A DNA stretch of 64,000 nt from DASSBR01 sp035708085 (GTDB lineage: Bacteria > Pseudomonadota > Gammaproteobacteria > Natronospirales > DASSBR01). Within the stretch, counting starts at the first letter, position 1; each line of letters starts with the position of its first letter. The notes under the pieces are model-generated. The model made no database searches. It saw only the letters and a program-made list of their open reading frames with translations, and was not told the DNA's origin. Below, one piece after another: positions 1 through 9,068 of the stretch. The translations under genes and the position numbers were made by a program. The stretch covers positions 62,001 to 126,000 of the forward strand of contig DASSTE010000047.1 in assembly GCA_035708085.1 (NCBI GenBank), written 5' to 3'.

Positions 1-81
1 GACCGGCACTTCACCATCGGCTTCGGCGCGCGCCGCGAGTTTCAGCGCACGGCGCATGAAGGCTTCGTCGTCTACTCCCAC
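1..81 (-). CDS. tadA: tRNA adenosine(34) deaminase TadA, N-terminal fragment
   Basis: Only the first 27 codons are inside the window; the gene runs off the left edge. Read on the minus strand from a GTG at 81, the peptide contains FMRRALKLAARAEADGEVPV, the typical N-terminus of TadA, which deaminates adenosine 34 of tRNA-Arg to inosine. The GTG start overlaps the guaA stop by 10 nt; an internal ATG at 57 would begin inside the conserved helix and is less likely. The zinc-binding HAE and PCxxC motifs lie outside the window. tadA beside guaA is a common gammaproteobacterial arrangement and supports the call. Confidence 0.75.
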   Translation of the reverse strand, partial: MGVDDEAFMRRALKLAARAEADGEVPV

Positions 82-1673
82 TCGATCGTTGCCGGCGGCT
101 TGCCGGACACGTCGTAGACGACGCGGGAAATGCCGTCGATTTCGTTAATGATCCGGCGCGACACATGGTCGAGAAACTCGTACGGCAGATGCGCCCAGCG
201 GGCAGTCATGAAATCGATTGTTTCGACCGCGCGCAGCGCGACGACATAGTCGTAGCGCCGGCCGTCGCCCATCACGCCGACCGACCTGACCGGCAGAAAC
301 ACCGCGAACGCCTGGCTGACCTTGTCGTACAGCGACTGGCGACGCAGTTCGTCGATGAAAATGTGATCGGCGCGCCGCAGCAGATCGGCATACGGCTTCT
401 GTACTGCGCCGAGGATGCGCACGCCGAGGCCGGGACCGGGGAAGGGATGTCGATACACCATCTCGTGGGGCAGACCCAGCTCGACGCCGATCTTGCGCAC
501 CTCGTCCTTGAACAGCTCGCGCAGCGGCTCGATCAGCTTGAGCCGCATCGTCTCCGGCAGACCGCCGACGTTGTGGTGCGACTTGATGACGTGCGCTTTG
601 CCGGTTTTGGCGGCGGCGGATTCGATCACGTCCGGATAAATCGTCCCCTGCGCGAGCCACTCGATGCCGCTCAATTGTTCGGCCTGTTCTTCGAACACTT
701 CGATAAAGGTCCGACCGATAATCTTGCGTTTCTGCTCGGGGTCTGCAACACCCGCCAACCGGTCAAGGAAACGCTTTTCCGCATTAACGCGAATGACGTT
801 GATACCCATGTGCTCGGCAAAGGTCGCCATGACCTGATCGCCTTCATTGAGGCGCAGCAGGCCGTTGTCGACGAACACGCAGACGAGCCGGTCACCGATC
901 GCTTCGTGAAGCAGCGCCGCAACCACCGACGAGTCGACCCCGCCCGACAGCGCCAGCAGCACCTTGCCGTGCTCGCCAATCTGCTCGTGCACGCGCTGAA
1001 TGCCGTCTTCGATGATGTTGGCCGAGGTCCACGACCCGCTACAGCCGCAAACCTCGCGCACGAAGCGGCGCAGCAGGCGCGTGCCTTGGGGGGTATGCGT
1101 CACTTCGGGATGGAACTGGATGCCGTAAAACCGGCGCTTGTCGTCCGCCATCGCCGCAACCGGGGCATTGTCACTGATCCCGGCGGTGCAGAAGCCTTGC
1201 GGCAGTTCCGCGACGCGATCGCCGTGGCTCATCCACACGTCAAGCTGTGCGGAGCCGTCGGTGTCGACGTGATCTTCAATGCCGGCGAACAGCTTCGACT
1301 CGCCCGCCACCCGCAGCCGCGCGTAGCCGAACTCGCGCTCGCTACTCGCCTCGACGCGGCCGCCGAGTTGCGCCGCCATCGTATGCATGCCGTAGCAGAT
1401 GCCGAGCACCGGCACGCCCAGCTCGAACACCGCTTGCGGCACGCGCGGCGTGTCACTGAAAGTTGTAGATTCGGGTCCGCCGGAGAGAATCACGCCGCGC
1501 GGCGCGAAAATCTGCAACGTCTGGGCATCAATGTCCGGATCGTGCAATTCGCAATAAACGCCGGCCTCGCGCACCCGGCGCGCGATCAACTGCGTGTATT
1601 GGGACCCAAAATCGAGGATGAGGATGCGTTCGGAATGAAGATTCCGGGCACCATCTGTTTTAGGCTCAGTCAC
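72..1673 (-). CDS. guaA: GMP synthase (glutamine-hydrolysing)
   Basis: Converts XMP to GMP using ATP and glutamine ammonia in the cytoplasm. The 533-residue protein has the full two-part architecture. The class I glutamine amidotransferase domain has nucleophile C93 in GICYGM and H188/E190 in FHPE. The ATP pyrophosphatase domain starts with the P-loop SGGVDS (about 243-248), and the C-terminal dimerisation domain ends in PPATIEWE, as in the family. Length is normal (about 525). It lies downstream of guaB on the same strand with a 99-nt gap that holds an imperfect palindrome (1702-1761), so it may be partly uncoupled from guaB. The N-terminus is about 14 residues longer than usual, and a later start cannot be excluded. 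Confidence 0.97.
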   Translation of the reverse strand: MTEPKTDGARNLHSERILILDFGSQYTQLIARRVREAGVYCELHDPDIDAQTLQIFAPRGVILSGGPESTTFSDTPRVPQAVFELGVPVLGICYGMHTMAAQLGGRVEASSEREFGYARLRVAGESKLFAGIEDHVDTDGSAQLDVWMSHGDRVAELPQGFCTAGISDNAPVAAMADDKRRFYGIQFHPEVTHTPQGTRLLRRFVREVCGCSGSWTSANIIEDGIQRVHEQIGEHGKVLLALSGGVDSSVVAALLHEAIGDRLVCVFVDNGLLRLNEGDQVMATFAEHMGINVIRVNAEKRFLDRLAGVADPEQKRKIIGRTFIEVFEEQAEQLSGIEWLAQGTIYPDVIESAAAKTGKAHVIKSHHNVGGLPETMRLKLIEPLRELFKDEVRKIGVELGLPHEMVYRHPFPGPGLGVRILGAVQKPYADLLRRADHIFIDELRRQSLYDKVSQAFAVFLPVRSVGVMGDGRRYDYVVALRAVETIDFMTARWAHLPYEFLDHVSRRIINEIDGISRVVYDVSGKPPATIEWE

Positions 1674-1701
1674 AGTTCGCTCACTTGGATAAGTACCGGG
1701 G

Positions 1702-1761
1702 ACTGAGTCGCCAGGACTGAGTCAAGAAAGGAGATTCTTTAACTTAGTCCTAGCGACTCAG
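1702..1761. repeat. Imperfect palindrome between guaB and guaA, copy 1 of a CTGAGTCGC-type element
   Basis: The left arm (1702-1728, ACTGAGTCGCC then AGGACTGAGTCAAGAA) is nearly complementary to the right arm (1735-1761, TTCTTTAACTTAGTCCTAGC then GACTCAG), with a few mismatches and a 6-nt loop. The right arm plus the following CACTAGCAA matches, in inverse orientation, the left arm of the element at 54544-54614. The element is intergenic and AT-richer than the genes around it. It could act as a transcript-end or attenuating hairpin between guaB and guaA, but it has no classical U-tract. Confidence 0.7.
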
Positions 1762-1772
1762 CACTAGCAACT

Positions 1773-3239
1773 TCATTCCACTCTGTAGTTCGGCGCTTCC
1801 TTGGTGATCGTGACGTCATGCACGTGGCTCTCCTTGAACCCCGCGCCGGTGATGCGGACGAAATTCGGCCGGGTGCGCATCTCCTCGATCGTGGCGCTGC
1901 CGGTGTAGCCCATGCTCGAACGCAGGCCACCGATCAACTGTTGGATAATCGCGACGACGCTGCCCTTGTACGGCACGCGTCCTTCGATACCTTCCGGCAC
2001 CAGCTTTTCGATCTCCTCGGTCGGATCCTGGAAATAGCGGTCGCTGGAGCCGTACTTGCCGGCCATCGCACCGAGTGACCCCATGCCGCGATAGGACTTG
2101 TACGAACGACCCTGGTACAACTCGACTTCGCCCGGGGCTTCCTCGGTGCCGGCGAACAGGCCACCGAGCATCACCGAGTACGCGCCGGCCGCGATCGCCT
2201 TGGCGACGTCGCCGGAAAACCGGATGCCGCCGTCGGCGATCAGCGGAATGCCGCTGCCTTCCAGTTCCGCCGCGACGTTGCCGACCGCGGAAATCTGCGG
2301 CACGCCGACGCCGGCGATAATGCGTGTGGTGCAGATCGATCCGGGGCCGATGCCGACCTTGACGCCGTCGGCGCCGGCATCGGCCAGCGCGCGCGCCGCT
2401 TCGGCCGTGACGATATTGCCGCCGATCACGGCCAGGTCCGGGTGCGCCTGCTTGATCGCGCGCACCCGGTCGATCACCCCCTTGCTATGGCCGTGGGAGG
2501 TATCGACAACGACCACGTCGACACCGGCATCGACCAGCGCCGCGACACGCGACTCGGTGTCCGGGGCCGTGCCGACCGCTGCGCCGACGCGCAACCGGCC
2601 GTGTTCGTCCTTGCAGGCGCTCGGGTAGTCCTTCGCCTTCTGGATGTCCTTCACAGTGATCATGCCGCGCAACTGGAATTTGTCGTTGACGACCAGGATC
2701 TTCTCGATCCGGTGCTGGTGTAGCCGGTCGACCACTTCGTCCTTGTCGGCGCCCTCGCCCACCGTGACGAGCTTCTCCTTCGGCGTCATCGCCTGCGTGA
2801 TCGGCGCGTCGTAGCGCGTCTCGAAACGCAGGTCGCGGCTGGTGACGATGCCGACCAGGTCCTCACCGTCGACGACCGGCACGCCGGAAATCTGGTGCGC
2901 CCGCGTCAGCTCCATCACCTCGCGAATCGTCGCCGTCGGCGCGACCGTGATCGGATCCTTGATGACGCCGCTTTCGAATTTCTTCACCAGCCGCACCTGG
3001 CGCGCCTGCTCGGCCGGCGTCATGCTCTTGTGGATAATGCCGATGCCGCCTTCCTGGGCGAGCGAAATCGCGAGCCGCGCCTCGGTGACGGTATCCATCG
3101 CCGACGACAGCAGCGGGATGTTGAGCGCGATGTCGCGGGTCAGTTGGGTACGAAGATCGACGTCGCGCGGCAAGACGGCCGAAAAGGCCGGTTGCAGCAG
3201 GACATCATCAAAGGTGAGAGCCTCTTGGGCGATGCGCAT
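1773..3239 (-). CDS. guaB: Inosine-5'-monophosphate dehydrogenase
   Basis: Oxidises IMP to XMP with NAD+, the committed step to guanine nucleotides. The 488-residue length is standard. The (beta/alpha)8 barrel is interrupted by two CBS domains at about 95-205. The catalytic loop GIGPGSICTTRI carries C303, and the flap region YRGMGS is intact. The ATG at 3239 gives the usual MRIAQEALTFDDVLL N-terminus. It is followed by guaA on the same strand, and 53 nt separate its start from the upstream lipoprotein gene. A TACAAT hexamer on the minus strand at 3278-3273 is a possible -10 box, but no convincing -35 was seen. Confidence 0.98.
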   Translation of the reverse strand: MRIAQEALTFDDVLLQPAFSAVLPRDVDLRTQLTRDIALNIPLLSSAMDTVTEARLAISLAQEGGIGIIHKSMTPAEQARQVRLVKKFESGVIKDPITVAPTATIREVMELTRAHQISGVPVVDGEDLVGIVTSRDLRFETRYDAPITQAMTPKEKLVTVGEGADKDEVVDRLHQHRIEKILVVNDKFQLRGMITVKDIQKAKDYPSACKDEHGRLRVGAAVGTAPDTESRVAALVDAGVDVVVVDTSHGHSKGVIDRVRAIKQAHPDLAVIGGNIVTAEAARALADAGADGVKVGIGPGSICTTRIIAGVGVPQISAVGNVAAELEGSGIPLIADGGIRFSGDVAKAIAAGAYSVMLGGLFAGTEEAPGEVELYQGRSYKSYRGMGSLGAMAGKYGSSDRYFQDPTEEIEKLVPEGIEGRVPYKGSVVAIIQQLIGGLRSSMGYTGSATIEEMRTRPNFVRITGAGFKESHVHDVTITKEAPNYRVE

Positions 3240-3292
3240 GACCTACCCCGCAGGACGGTGGTAAATCGCGTAATTGTAACATGAAGCGTGGC

Positions 3293-5293
3293 TCAGAATG
3301 TACGCGGCAGGCCGATCAGCGGCGTCTTGACAGGCGCGGCAATGCCGATGAACTTGGTGACGGCATCGCCGCCGAAATCAGCGACCCACAGGTTGCCGGA
3401 GGCGTCGACCGCAAGCCCCTGCGGCTGAACCAGCGCCCCGTTGCGATAGCCGGAAGTGGGGCTGAGCGGGCTGCCATCCGGGGCCAGCTCACTGATGCTG
3501 TCGCTATGAAAATTGCTGACGAACACGTGGCCGGCGCCATCGATCGCCACGCCGTTCGCGCCCGCCATGCCGCCTCCGGCGTACCCGTCGGCAGGCGAAA
3601 GCGGGCAGCCGGTGTCGCCTGTAGCGGGCGCCGCCGGACAATCCGCCGGCCGCGTGTCCCCGCCCGCCAGTTCGCTCACCGCATCGCCGAAGAAGTCGCT
3701 GATCCAGGCATTGCCTCGGGCATCCAGTGCCAGCCCGTCGGGTGTGTCCAGCCCTCCGCCGGTGTAGCCGTCGGCCGGCGAGACCGGCGTGCCGTCGGTG
3801 GTAAACTCGCTGACGCTGTCGGCGCCCTGGTTGGCAATCCAGACGTTGTTTTGCGCGTCCACCGCCACGGCAACTGGAAAGGCCAGGCCGCCATCGTGAT
3901 AGGGCCCACTGACGTGGCCGGCGGCATCGAATCGGCTGAGCGTGCTGTCGCCGTAGTTGGCGACCCAGATGCTGCCATCCGGCGCGACGGCCACCGAAAT
4001 CGGCCCTTCGCCACCGTCGACGAAACCGGTTGGACCGGACAAGGGCGTGCCGTCCGCCGCCAGCTCTGTCACGCCTTTGCCGTCGCCGCCGTTCCAGTTG
4101 GCAATCCACACGTCGCCGCCAGCATCGATCGCCAGACCCCAGGAGCCTTGCAGGCCGCCGCCGGTAAAGCCGCTGTCGCCCGACAGTGCCGCGCCGTCCG
4201 GAGCGAATTTGCTCACCGTCCCGGCCGGCTGCTTGAAGTTCGCCACCCACACGTTGCCTGCACCGTCCACCGCGATTCCGGCTGGTTGTTGCATGCCGCC
4301 GCCGGTGTAGCTCAGCGCCAGCGTCCAATCGTTGGGCGCGACAGCCAGCGCCGGTGCATAGACGGTCGGCGGCGGCGCCAGGGCAAAAATGCCGGCGCCG
4401 TCATTTCGCACCCCCGGCTGCACGGCAATGGCCAGCCATGCCGCCAGTACCGTAGTTGCCCCGGTCTCCTGCGACAACGCCCTGCAGACATCTGAATCGG
4501 CGCCGCTGCTGTCGACGCAGGCTGCCGCGAAGTTGGCGAGGGTATTGAGCTTGCGCAAGGCATCGCAGTTCACCGGCTCGCTGTCGCCGGTGCAGGCGCT
4601 TGCGTCCTGAAATATCAGTATGCCCGTCTGAACATCGATCATGCTGGCAAAAGTGGCCGCTGCGTTGTCCAGTCCCGGGGAAGCGCCGGCGACGTTCACC
4701 CGGCCCGCGGACAGCGACATAAACGCCGCGAGGCTGTAGGCCGCAGCGCCGGTGGTCACTTCGTTAATCGTCACGCTGGCAGGAAAGGCGCAGCCGGCCG
4801 TGTCGACGCAGTACACGCCGGCGACGGTCACGAGTTCGGTGGCGTGATTCACTGAGCCCGCACCGGCATCGCCGCCGGCCGCGGTGACGTACACGATCTG
4901 CCCCGTCCCCGGCTCCGCCGCGAACGCGATCTTGAAATGTCCGGCTGCGTCCGTGACTGCCTTGCCCAGTTCGGTGGCGGGCGCGCCTGGCGTTGGATTG
5001 GCAGCCCAGGCCGTGACAGTAGCCGCAGCAATCGGGTGGCGGCCGCCGACAACATCACCGCTAAGCGACGGGCCGTTTGGTGGAGTTGAGCCGTTATCCG
5101 CAGGCGGGCTGGTGTCGGGCGGAGAACTGCCGGATGGCGGCGGCGCGGACGTACTGCCGCCGCTCCCGCCACACCCCGTCAGCGCCACCGCCAGCATGGA
5201 TGCCGCCAAAATTCGCCCGGCGCATCTGCGCCACTGCCCCACCGCGATAGCCGGTGATTGCCCCGTCAGCCATTTCTCTCCCGACAGCACCAC
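3293..5293 (-). CDS. NHL-repeat beta-propeller lipoprotein
   Basis: 666 residues. The N-terminus has a hydrophobic segment ending in the lipobox LTGC (about residue 41), then a Gly/Ser/Pro-rich linker, so a lipid-anchored exported protein is predicted. Residues about 75-160 form a carboxypeptidase-regulatory-like beta-sandwich (GGRHPIAAATVTAWA, DAAGHFKIAF). From about 330 there are seven NHL-type repeats of the form G(I/L)A(V/I)D..G.(V/L)W(V/I)AN, enough for one seven-bladed propeller. The first ~330 residues are clearly paralogous to the neighbouring protein at 5309-8380. It starts 15 nt after that gene ends and is the last gene of the exosortase operon. An in-frame GTG at codon 18 is an alternative start giving a more usual signal peptide. 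No enzymatic function is evident; ligand binding or scaffolding is possible. Confidence 0.85.
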   Translation of the reverse strand: MVLSGEKWLTGQSPAIAVGQWRRCAGRILAASMLAVALTGCGGSGGSTSAPPPSGSSPPDTSPPADNGSTPPNGPSLSGDVVGGRHPIAAATVTAWAANPTPGAPATELGKAVTDAAGHFKIAFAAEPGTGQIVYVTAAGGDAGAGSVNHATELVTVAGVYCVDTAGCAFPASVTINEVTTGAAAYSLAAFMSLSAGRVNVAGASPGLDNAAATFASMIDVQTGILIFQDASACTGDSEPVNCDALRKLNTLANFAAACVDSSGADSDVCRALSQETGATTVLAAWLAIAVQPGVRNDGAGIFALAPPPTVYAPALAVAPNDWTLALSYTGGGMQQPAGIAVDGAGNVWVANFKQPAGTVSKFAPDGAALSGDSGFTGGGLQGSWGLAIDAGGDVWIANWNGGDGKGVTELAADGTPLSGPTGFVDGGEGPISVAVAPDGSIWVANYGDSTLSRFDAAGHVSGPYHDGGLAFPVAVAVDAQNNVWIANQGADSVSEFTTDGTPVSPADGYTGGGLDTPDGLALDARGNAWISDFFGDAVSELAGGDTRPADCPAAPATGDTGCPLSPADGYAGGGMAGANGVAIDGAGHVFVSNFHSDSISELAPDGSPLSPTSGYRNGALVQPQGLAVDASGNLWVADFGGDAVTKFIGIAAPVKTPLIGLPRTF

Positions 5294-5308
5294 CGATCAG
5301 GGCGCCGG

Positions 5309-8300
5309 TTAAGGCGAAATGCTGATGCTGCTCGGTGCACCGCCGGTGCTGAACGGCGAGTTGCCGGCCGGCGTCAGGCTACCCGTGCTGCTGTCGATGG
5401 CGTAAACCGATACCGAGTTTTCTCCTCTGTTCGTCACATAGAGCAGCCGCCCATTGGGATTGATCGACAATTGGCTGGGCTTAGCGCCGGCCGCGACGGC
5501 CGTGCCGACAGCGGTCAGCGTGCCGTCGGCACGGTTGATCTGGTAGGTGAGAATGTCGTTGCTGCCGCTGTTTGCGACATAGAGAAAATCGCCGGCGGGA
5601 TCCACGGCGATCGATACAGGATCATTGCTCGGGGCGATGGTGTAGTTCGCAATCGCACCCAAAGCGCCGGTACCGGCATTCACACTCATTGCCGACACGT
5701 CACCGTTTGATCCCGCGGGCTGCGCGCCGAGATAGGCGAATAACCCCGCGGGGTCCATGGCAATGGTGTTGGGACTCGCGGAGACGCTGAACGGTGATCC
5801 GGCGGAAATTTCGGTCAGCGCCCCGGTAGAGGTGTCGCGCTGATAAGTCGTTACGGTGGCATCGCCGGCGTCGACGACGTAGACGAAGTTGCCAGCCGGA
5901 TCGACCGCGACCGAAACCGGCGTGGAGCCGGCGGCGACCGGCGAACTCGTTAATGCGGTCAGCGCACCGGTGCCGCCGTCGACGCTGAAGGCGGACACGG
6001 TGCCATCGCCGCTGTTGGCGACGTACAGATACTTCCCTGCAGGATCGGTTGCCAGTGAAACGGGCGCGTTGCCGGAAACCGCTGGCGAGACGGCGGTTTC
6101 CACGAGCGTGCCGGTCGCCGGATCGATCGCAAAAGCGGCGACACTGTTGCCGGACTTGTTGGCGACGAACAAAAAGCGCCCGCGCGGCGCCACGGCGAGA
6201 AAAGCCGGCGCGGAACCCACCGCACCGGCCGAGAATGGCGAATTAAGCACAGGCCCCATCGGGTGCGCGTTGCCGATGCTGTACCCGTAAACGTTGCCGT
6301 TGTTCACGACAACATAAAGATGGCGACCGGTAGGATCGACCGCGACGGCCAGCGGACTCTTGCCGGTACTGAATGGAGAACCGCTCACCTCACCCGGAGC
6401 ACCGGTGGTACCGTCGATTTCATACGTCGAAACCGTATCGTCTTGAGAGTTGGTGACATACAGGAACTCGCCGCTCAGATCGACTGTAATGGACTGCGGG
6501 TCGTTCCCCGTGGCGAAGCAGTTGCTCGGCAGGCCGGCGCCACACGAACTTCCACCGAGGTCCACGAGTACACCGCCGCTGCCGATCGTGTAGGCCGAAA
6601 TGTTGCCGACGCAATGCGTGCAGCCGTCGATGACGTAGACGAACTGCGAACCGGGATCTATTGCGATCGCCACTGGCGTTGTGCCGGACGCAAAGCAATT
6701 GCCGGGCAACCCGCTGCCACAGGCGCTGCCGCTGACGTCGCTGAGCGCGCCGCTCGTGCCGTCGATCGAATAGGCCGAAATGTTGTTGCCGGTCTGGTTC
6801 GTGACGTACAGGAATCCGCCGCTTGGAGCCGCGGCCACGCCGGACGGACCGCTGCCGGCGGCGAAGCAGTTGCCCGGATCGACGCTCGGGGCACCGCCGC
6901 AGGGGCTTGCGGTAACGGGTAAAAGCTGGCCCGCTGTGGCGGTGGCGGTATCGATCCTATACGCCGACACATCGTTGCCGCCGTTGTTGGTGACGTACAG
7001 GAAACTGCCGGTCGGATCTATTGCCAAACCGTTCGGCGAACTGCCGGCAGGGAACGGTGAATTCGCCATTGCAGTCAGCACTCCACCGGGACCTATCGTG
7101 TAACCGGAAACCGAATCGCCACCTGAATTCGCCACGTAAACGAATTGACCCGTTGGGTCGACGGCGACACCGATCGGCTTACTCCCGGTATTGATATTTG
7201 TTCCGGCAGTAAGCGAGCCGTCGCTGCCGATCGTGTACGGCGTCAACGTGTTTCCACCGCTGTTGGGCACGTAGATGTAGCGGCCGCCCGGGTCGACGCC
7301 GATCGCCTTCGGCGCGTTGCCCGAGCCCCATGAACCCAGGTCGGTCAGTGCGCTCACGGTGACGTCAAGCCGCCGGTAACCGGAAACGCTGTCGTCGTTG
7401 GCGTTGGCCACATAGGCATAATGGCGCCCGGATAGCGTCCATGCGTCGGCGGTGTCGGCCGGCGCGGCAGCGAGCACCGGCGAATAGACGGGGTTCGGCG
7501 GCAACAGGCCGAATATCTCGCTGCCCTTGGCATTGACGCCTTTGTACGCCGCGACGCGAAAACTGGCTTGCAGCGTATCGGGCGCGCTCACCGCGACGTT
7601 GAAGAGCAGACTGCTGCACGCGGTTGAATCCGGGCCCGACGAATTGACGCATCCGGCCAGCACATCCGCGAGCGTGTTCAATTTCTCGAGCGTCGTGTGA
7701 ATGGGGGAGTCAGACGGCTGCTCCGTCAGGAATGCCGCTGCTTGACCCCTGGACGGATCCACCAGATTGCGGACAGTCGCCGCGCGGGTGTCCAGCCCGG
7801 TTTTGCCGGCAATTGCAACGCAGGTGCCGCTCTGGTCATTGCCGCCGATCGTGGTGCAGTCCACAAAGGCAATGTATTTCTGCAGCACCGCCGTGGCGGC
7901 AACTGTCGTGAGTTCATCGATATTCAGGAGCGCGGGAAATGTGCAGCCGGTTACAGACGGATCGCAATAGCCGCCGGCGACAGTCATCAACCCGATGGCG
8001 CTGTTGGCGACGCCGGCACCCGCGTCGCCGCCCATTGCGATGAAATACACTATCTGACCGTTGGCCGGCATGGAAGAAACGCTGATACTGAAGTTACCGG
8101 CGGCATCGCTGATTGCCGAACCGAGTTCAACCGCCGGGTCGCCGGGATTGAGTCCGGCTGCGTAGGCGACCACCGTGGCCCCCGCGACCGGCTGCCGCCC
8201 ACCGTAAATGGAGCCGGACATTGCGGGCGCACCCGATGGCGTCGTAGCCTGCGGACCTGACGCCAGGGCAGCGCCGTCCTGCCGGCAGGCCGTCAGGCCC

Positions 8301-8380
8301 AGCATCGCCGCAAAGACGATCAGCCAGGCAACCATCGGCCAGCGGGCGGCGATATTTGCTTTCAAGTTGTGCTTGTTCAT
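5309..8380 (-). CDS. Double YVTN-type beta-propeller lipoprotein (lactonase-like fold)
   Basis: 1023 residues from the ATG at 8380, chosen because GGGAG precedes it and it gives a signal peptide ending in the lipobox LTAC; the ORF is open further upstream but would run into the preceding gene. After the lipobox come a carboxypeptidase-regulatory-like domain and a Cys-containing helical linker, both shared with the 3293-5293 paralogue. From about residue 350 there are 14 repeats of the form G.(F/Y)(L/V)YV(T/A)N.G.(N/D).(V/I)S.Y.I, which fits two tandem seven-bladed propellers. The fold resembles 6-phosphogluconolactonase-like YVTN proteins, but catalysis cannot be inferred. It begins 13 nt after the EpsI-like gene ends, which argues for one transcript. 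Confidence 0.85.
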   Translation of the reverse strand: MNKHNLKANIAARWPMVAWLIVFAAMLGLTACRQDGAALASGPQATTPSGAPAMSGSIYGGRQPVAGATVVAYAAGLNPGDPAVELGSAISDAAGNFSISVSSMPANGQIVYFIAMGGDAGAGVANSAIGLMTVAGGYCDPSVTGCTFPALLNIDELTTVAATAVLQKYIAFVDCTTIGGNDQSGTCVAIAGKTGLDTRAATVRNLVDPSRGQAAAFLTEQPSDSPIHTTLEKLNTLADVLAGCVNSSGPDSTACSSLLFNVAVSAPDTLQASFRVAAYKGVNAKGSEIFGLLPPNPVYSPVLAAAPADTADAWTLSGRHYAYVANANDDSVSGYRRLDVTVSALTDLGSWGSGNAPKAIGVDPGGRYIYVPNSGGNTLTPYTIGSDGSLTAGTNINTGSKPIGVAVDPTGQFVYVANSGGDSVSGYTIGPGGVLTAMANSPFPAGSSPNGLAIDPTGSFLYVTNNGGNDVSAYRIDTATATAGQLLPVTASPCGGAPSVDPGNCFAAGSGPSGVAAAPSGGFLYVTNQTGNNISAYSIDGTSGALSDVSGSACGSGLPGNCFASGTTPVAIAIDPGSQFVYVIDGCTHCVGNISAYTIGSGGVLVDLGGSSCGAGLPSNCFATGNDPQSITVDLSGEFLYVTNSQDDTVSTYEIDGTTGAPGEVSGSPFSTGKSPLAVAVDPTGRHLYVVVNNGNVYGYSIGNAHPMGPVLNSPFSAGAVGSAPAFLAVAPRGRFLFVANKSGNSVAAFAIDPATGTLVETAVSPAVSGNAPVSLATDPAGKYLYVANSGDGTVSAFSVDGGTGALTALTSSPVAAGSTPVSVAVDPAGNFVYVVDAGDATVTTYQRDTSTGALTEISAGSPFSVSASPNTIAMDPAGLFAYLGAQPAGSNGDVSAMSVNAGTGALGAIANYTIAPSNDPVSIAVDPAGDFLYVANSGSNDILTYQINRADGTLTAVGTAVAAGAKPSQLSINPNGRLLYVTNRGENSVSVYAIDSSTGSLTPAGNSPFSTGGAPSSISISP

Positions 8381-8393
8381 TTTGTGTTCTCCC

Positions 8394-9068
8394 TTATTGG
8401 CCCGCCTGCGCTTTCGCAAGGCGCATCGCGGGTTCCAGATCGACATTCGCGATGACACGCTCCAACTCCGCCCGCAATTGCATGGCAACGGCCGCTTCCT
8501 GAGCTTTGCTGATGCCGGCGTCGAGCGGGTGCGTCAGGATGATGGCGGCGGGCACCACACCATCGGGAGCGGAGCGCGTCAACGCCCTCAAGCCCTGCTG
8601 CCACAGCGCTTTCCACGTCAGCACCGCCCGCTCGGCGCAGCCGTCGGCGGCACATTCGGTTGCGGCCACCAGCCGCAGCTGGTTTTCGGTACGCAGCAGT
8701 GCGACATCGAAAAGCGCGCTTTCGTTCGCTGTTTCAATTCGACGCAATTGCTCGCTGATCAGGGTCTCGCCGTGATTCAGAAAGCATCCGATGCCATTGT
8801 GACCGTGGGGATAACCGCGAAAGAAATCGAGGATCACCGGCGCCGCTCCATGGACGCCGGCGGCGAACAGCGCGCCGACCTCGACGATCGATCCGGCGCC
8901 CGGATTGCGCCACCGTTCGACTTGCGCCGCACCGCCGAGAGTCGTCGGTACCAGCACCACCTGCGCGGTGTTCACGTTGGCGACGGCGAAATGCCGTGGC
9001 GTCAGGCCGTGCGCGAGCACGCCGAAGCCGAGCACGCAGGCGCTCAGGACGAGAAGCTTGGCGTACAT
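8394..9068 (-). CDS. EpsI-like exosortase-associated protein
   Basis: 224 residues from the ATG at 9068, overlapping the end of the exosortase gene by 25 nt. The ORF is open much further upstream, but that part is a shadow of the exosortase gene. There is one N-terminal hydrophobic segment (MYAKLLVLSACVLGFGVLAH), then an extracytoplasmic region. The block RGYPHGHNGIGCFLNHGE resembles the conserved Cys-containing block of EpsI/DUF3485 proteins. The C-terminal pattern also fits: a Trp/Gln-rich segment, a DGVV strand, and EAAVAMQLRAELERVI. EpsI-family proteins accompany exosortases and are thought to act in processing or surface polymer export. Similarity is judged by pattern only. Confidence 0.6.
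   Translation of the reverse strand: MYAKLLVLSACVLGFGVLAHGLTPRHFAVANVNTAQVVLVPTTLGGAAQVERWRNPGAGSIVEVGALFAAGVHGAAPVILDFFRGYPHGHNGIGCFLNHGETLISEQLRRIETANESALFDVALLRTENQLRLVAATECAADGCAERAVLTWKALWQQGLRALTRSAPDGVVPAAIILTHPLDAGISKAQEAAVAMQLRAELERVIANVDLEPAMRLAKAQAGQ

Noticed and set aside
165..1706. 513-codon open frame opposite guaA
   Set aside because: It lies wholly antisense to a clear guaA gene, has no recognisable motifs and reflects the high GC content, which removes stop codons from shadow frames.
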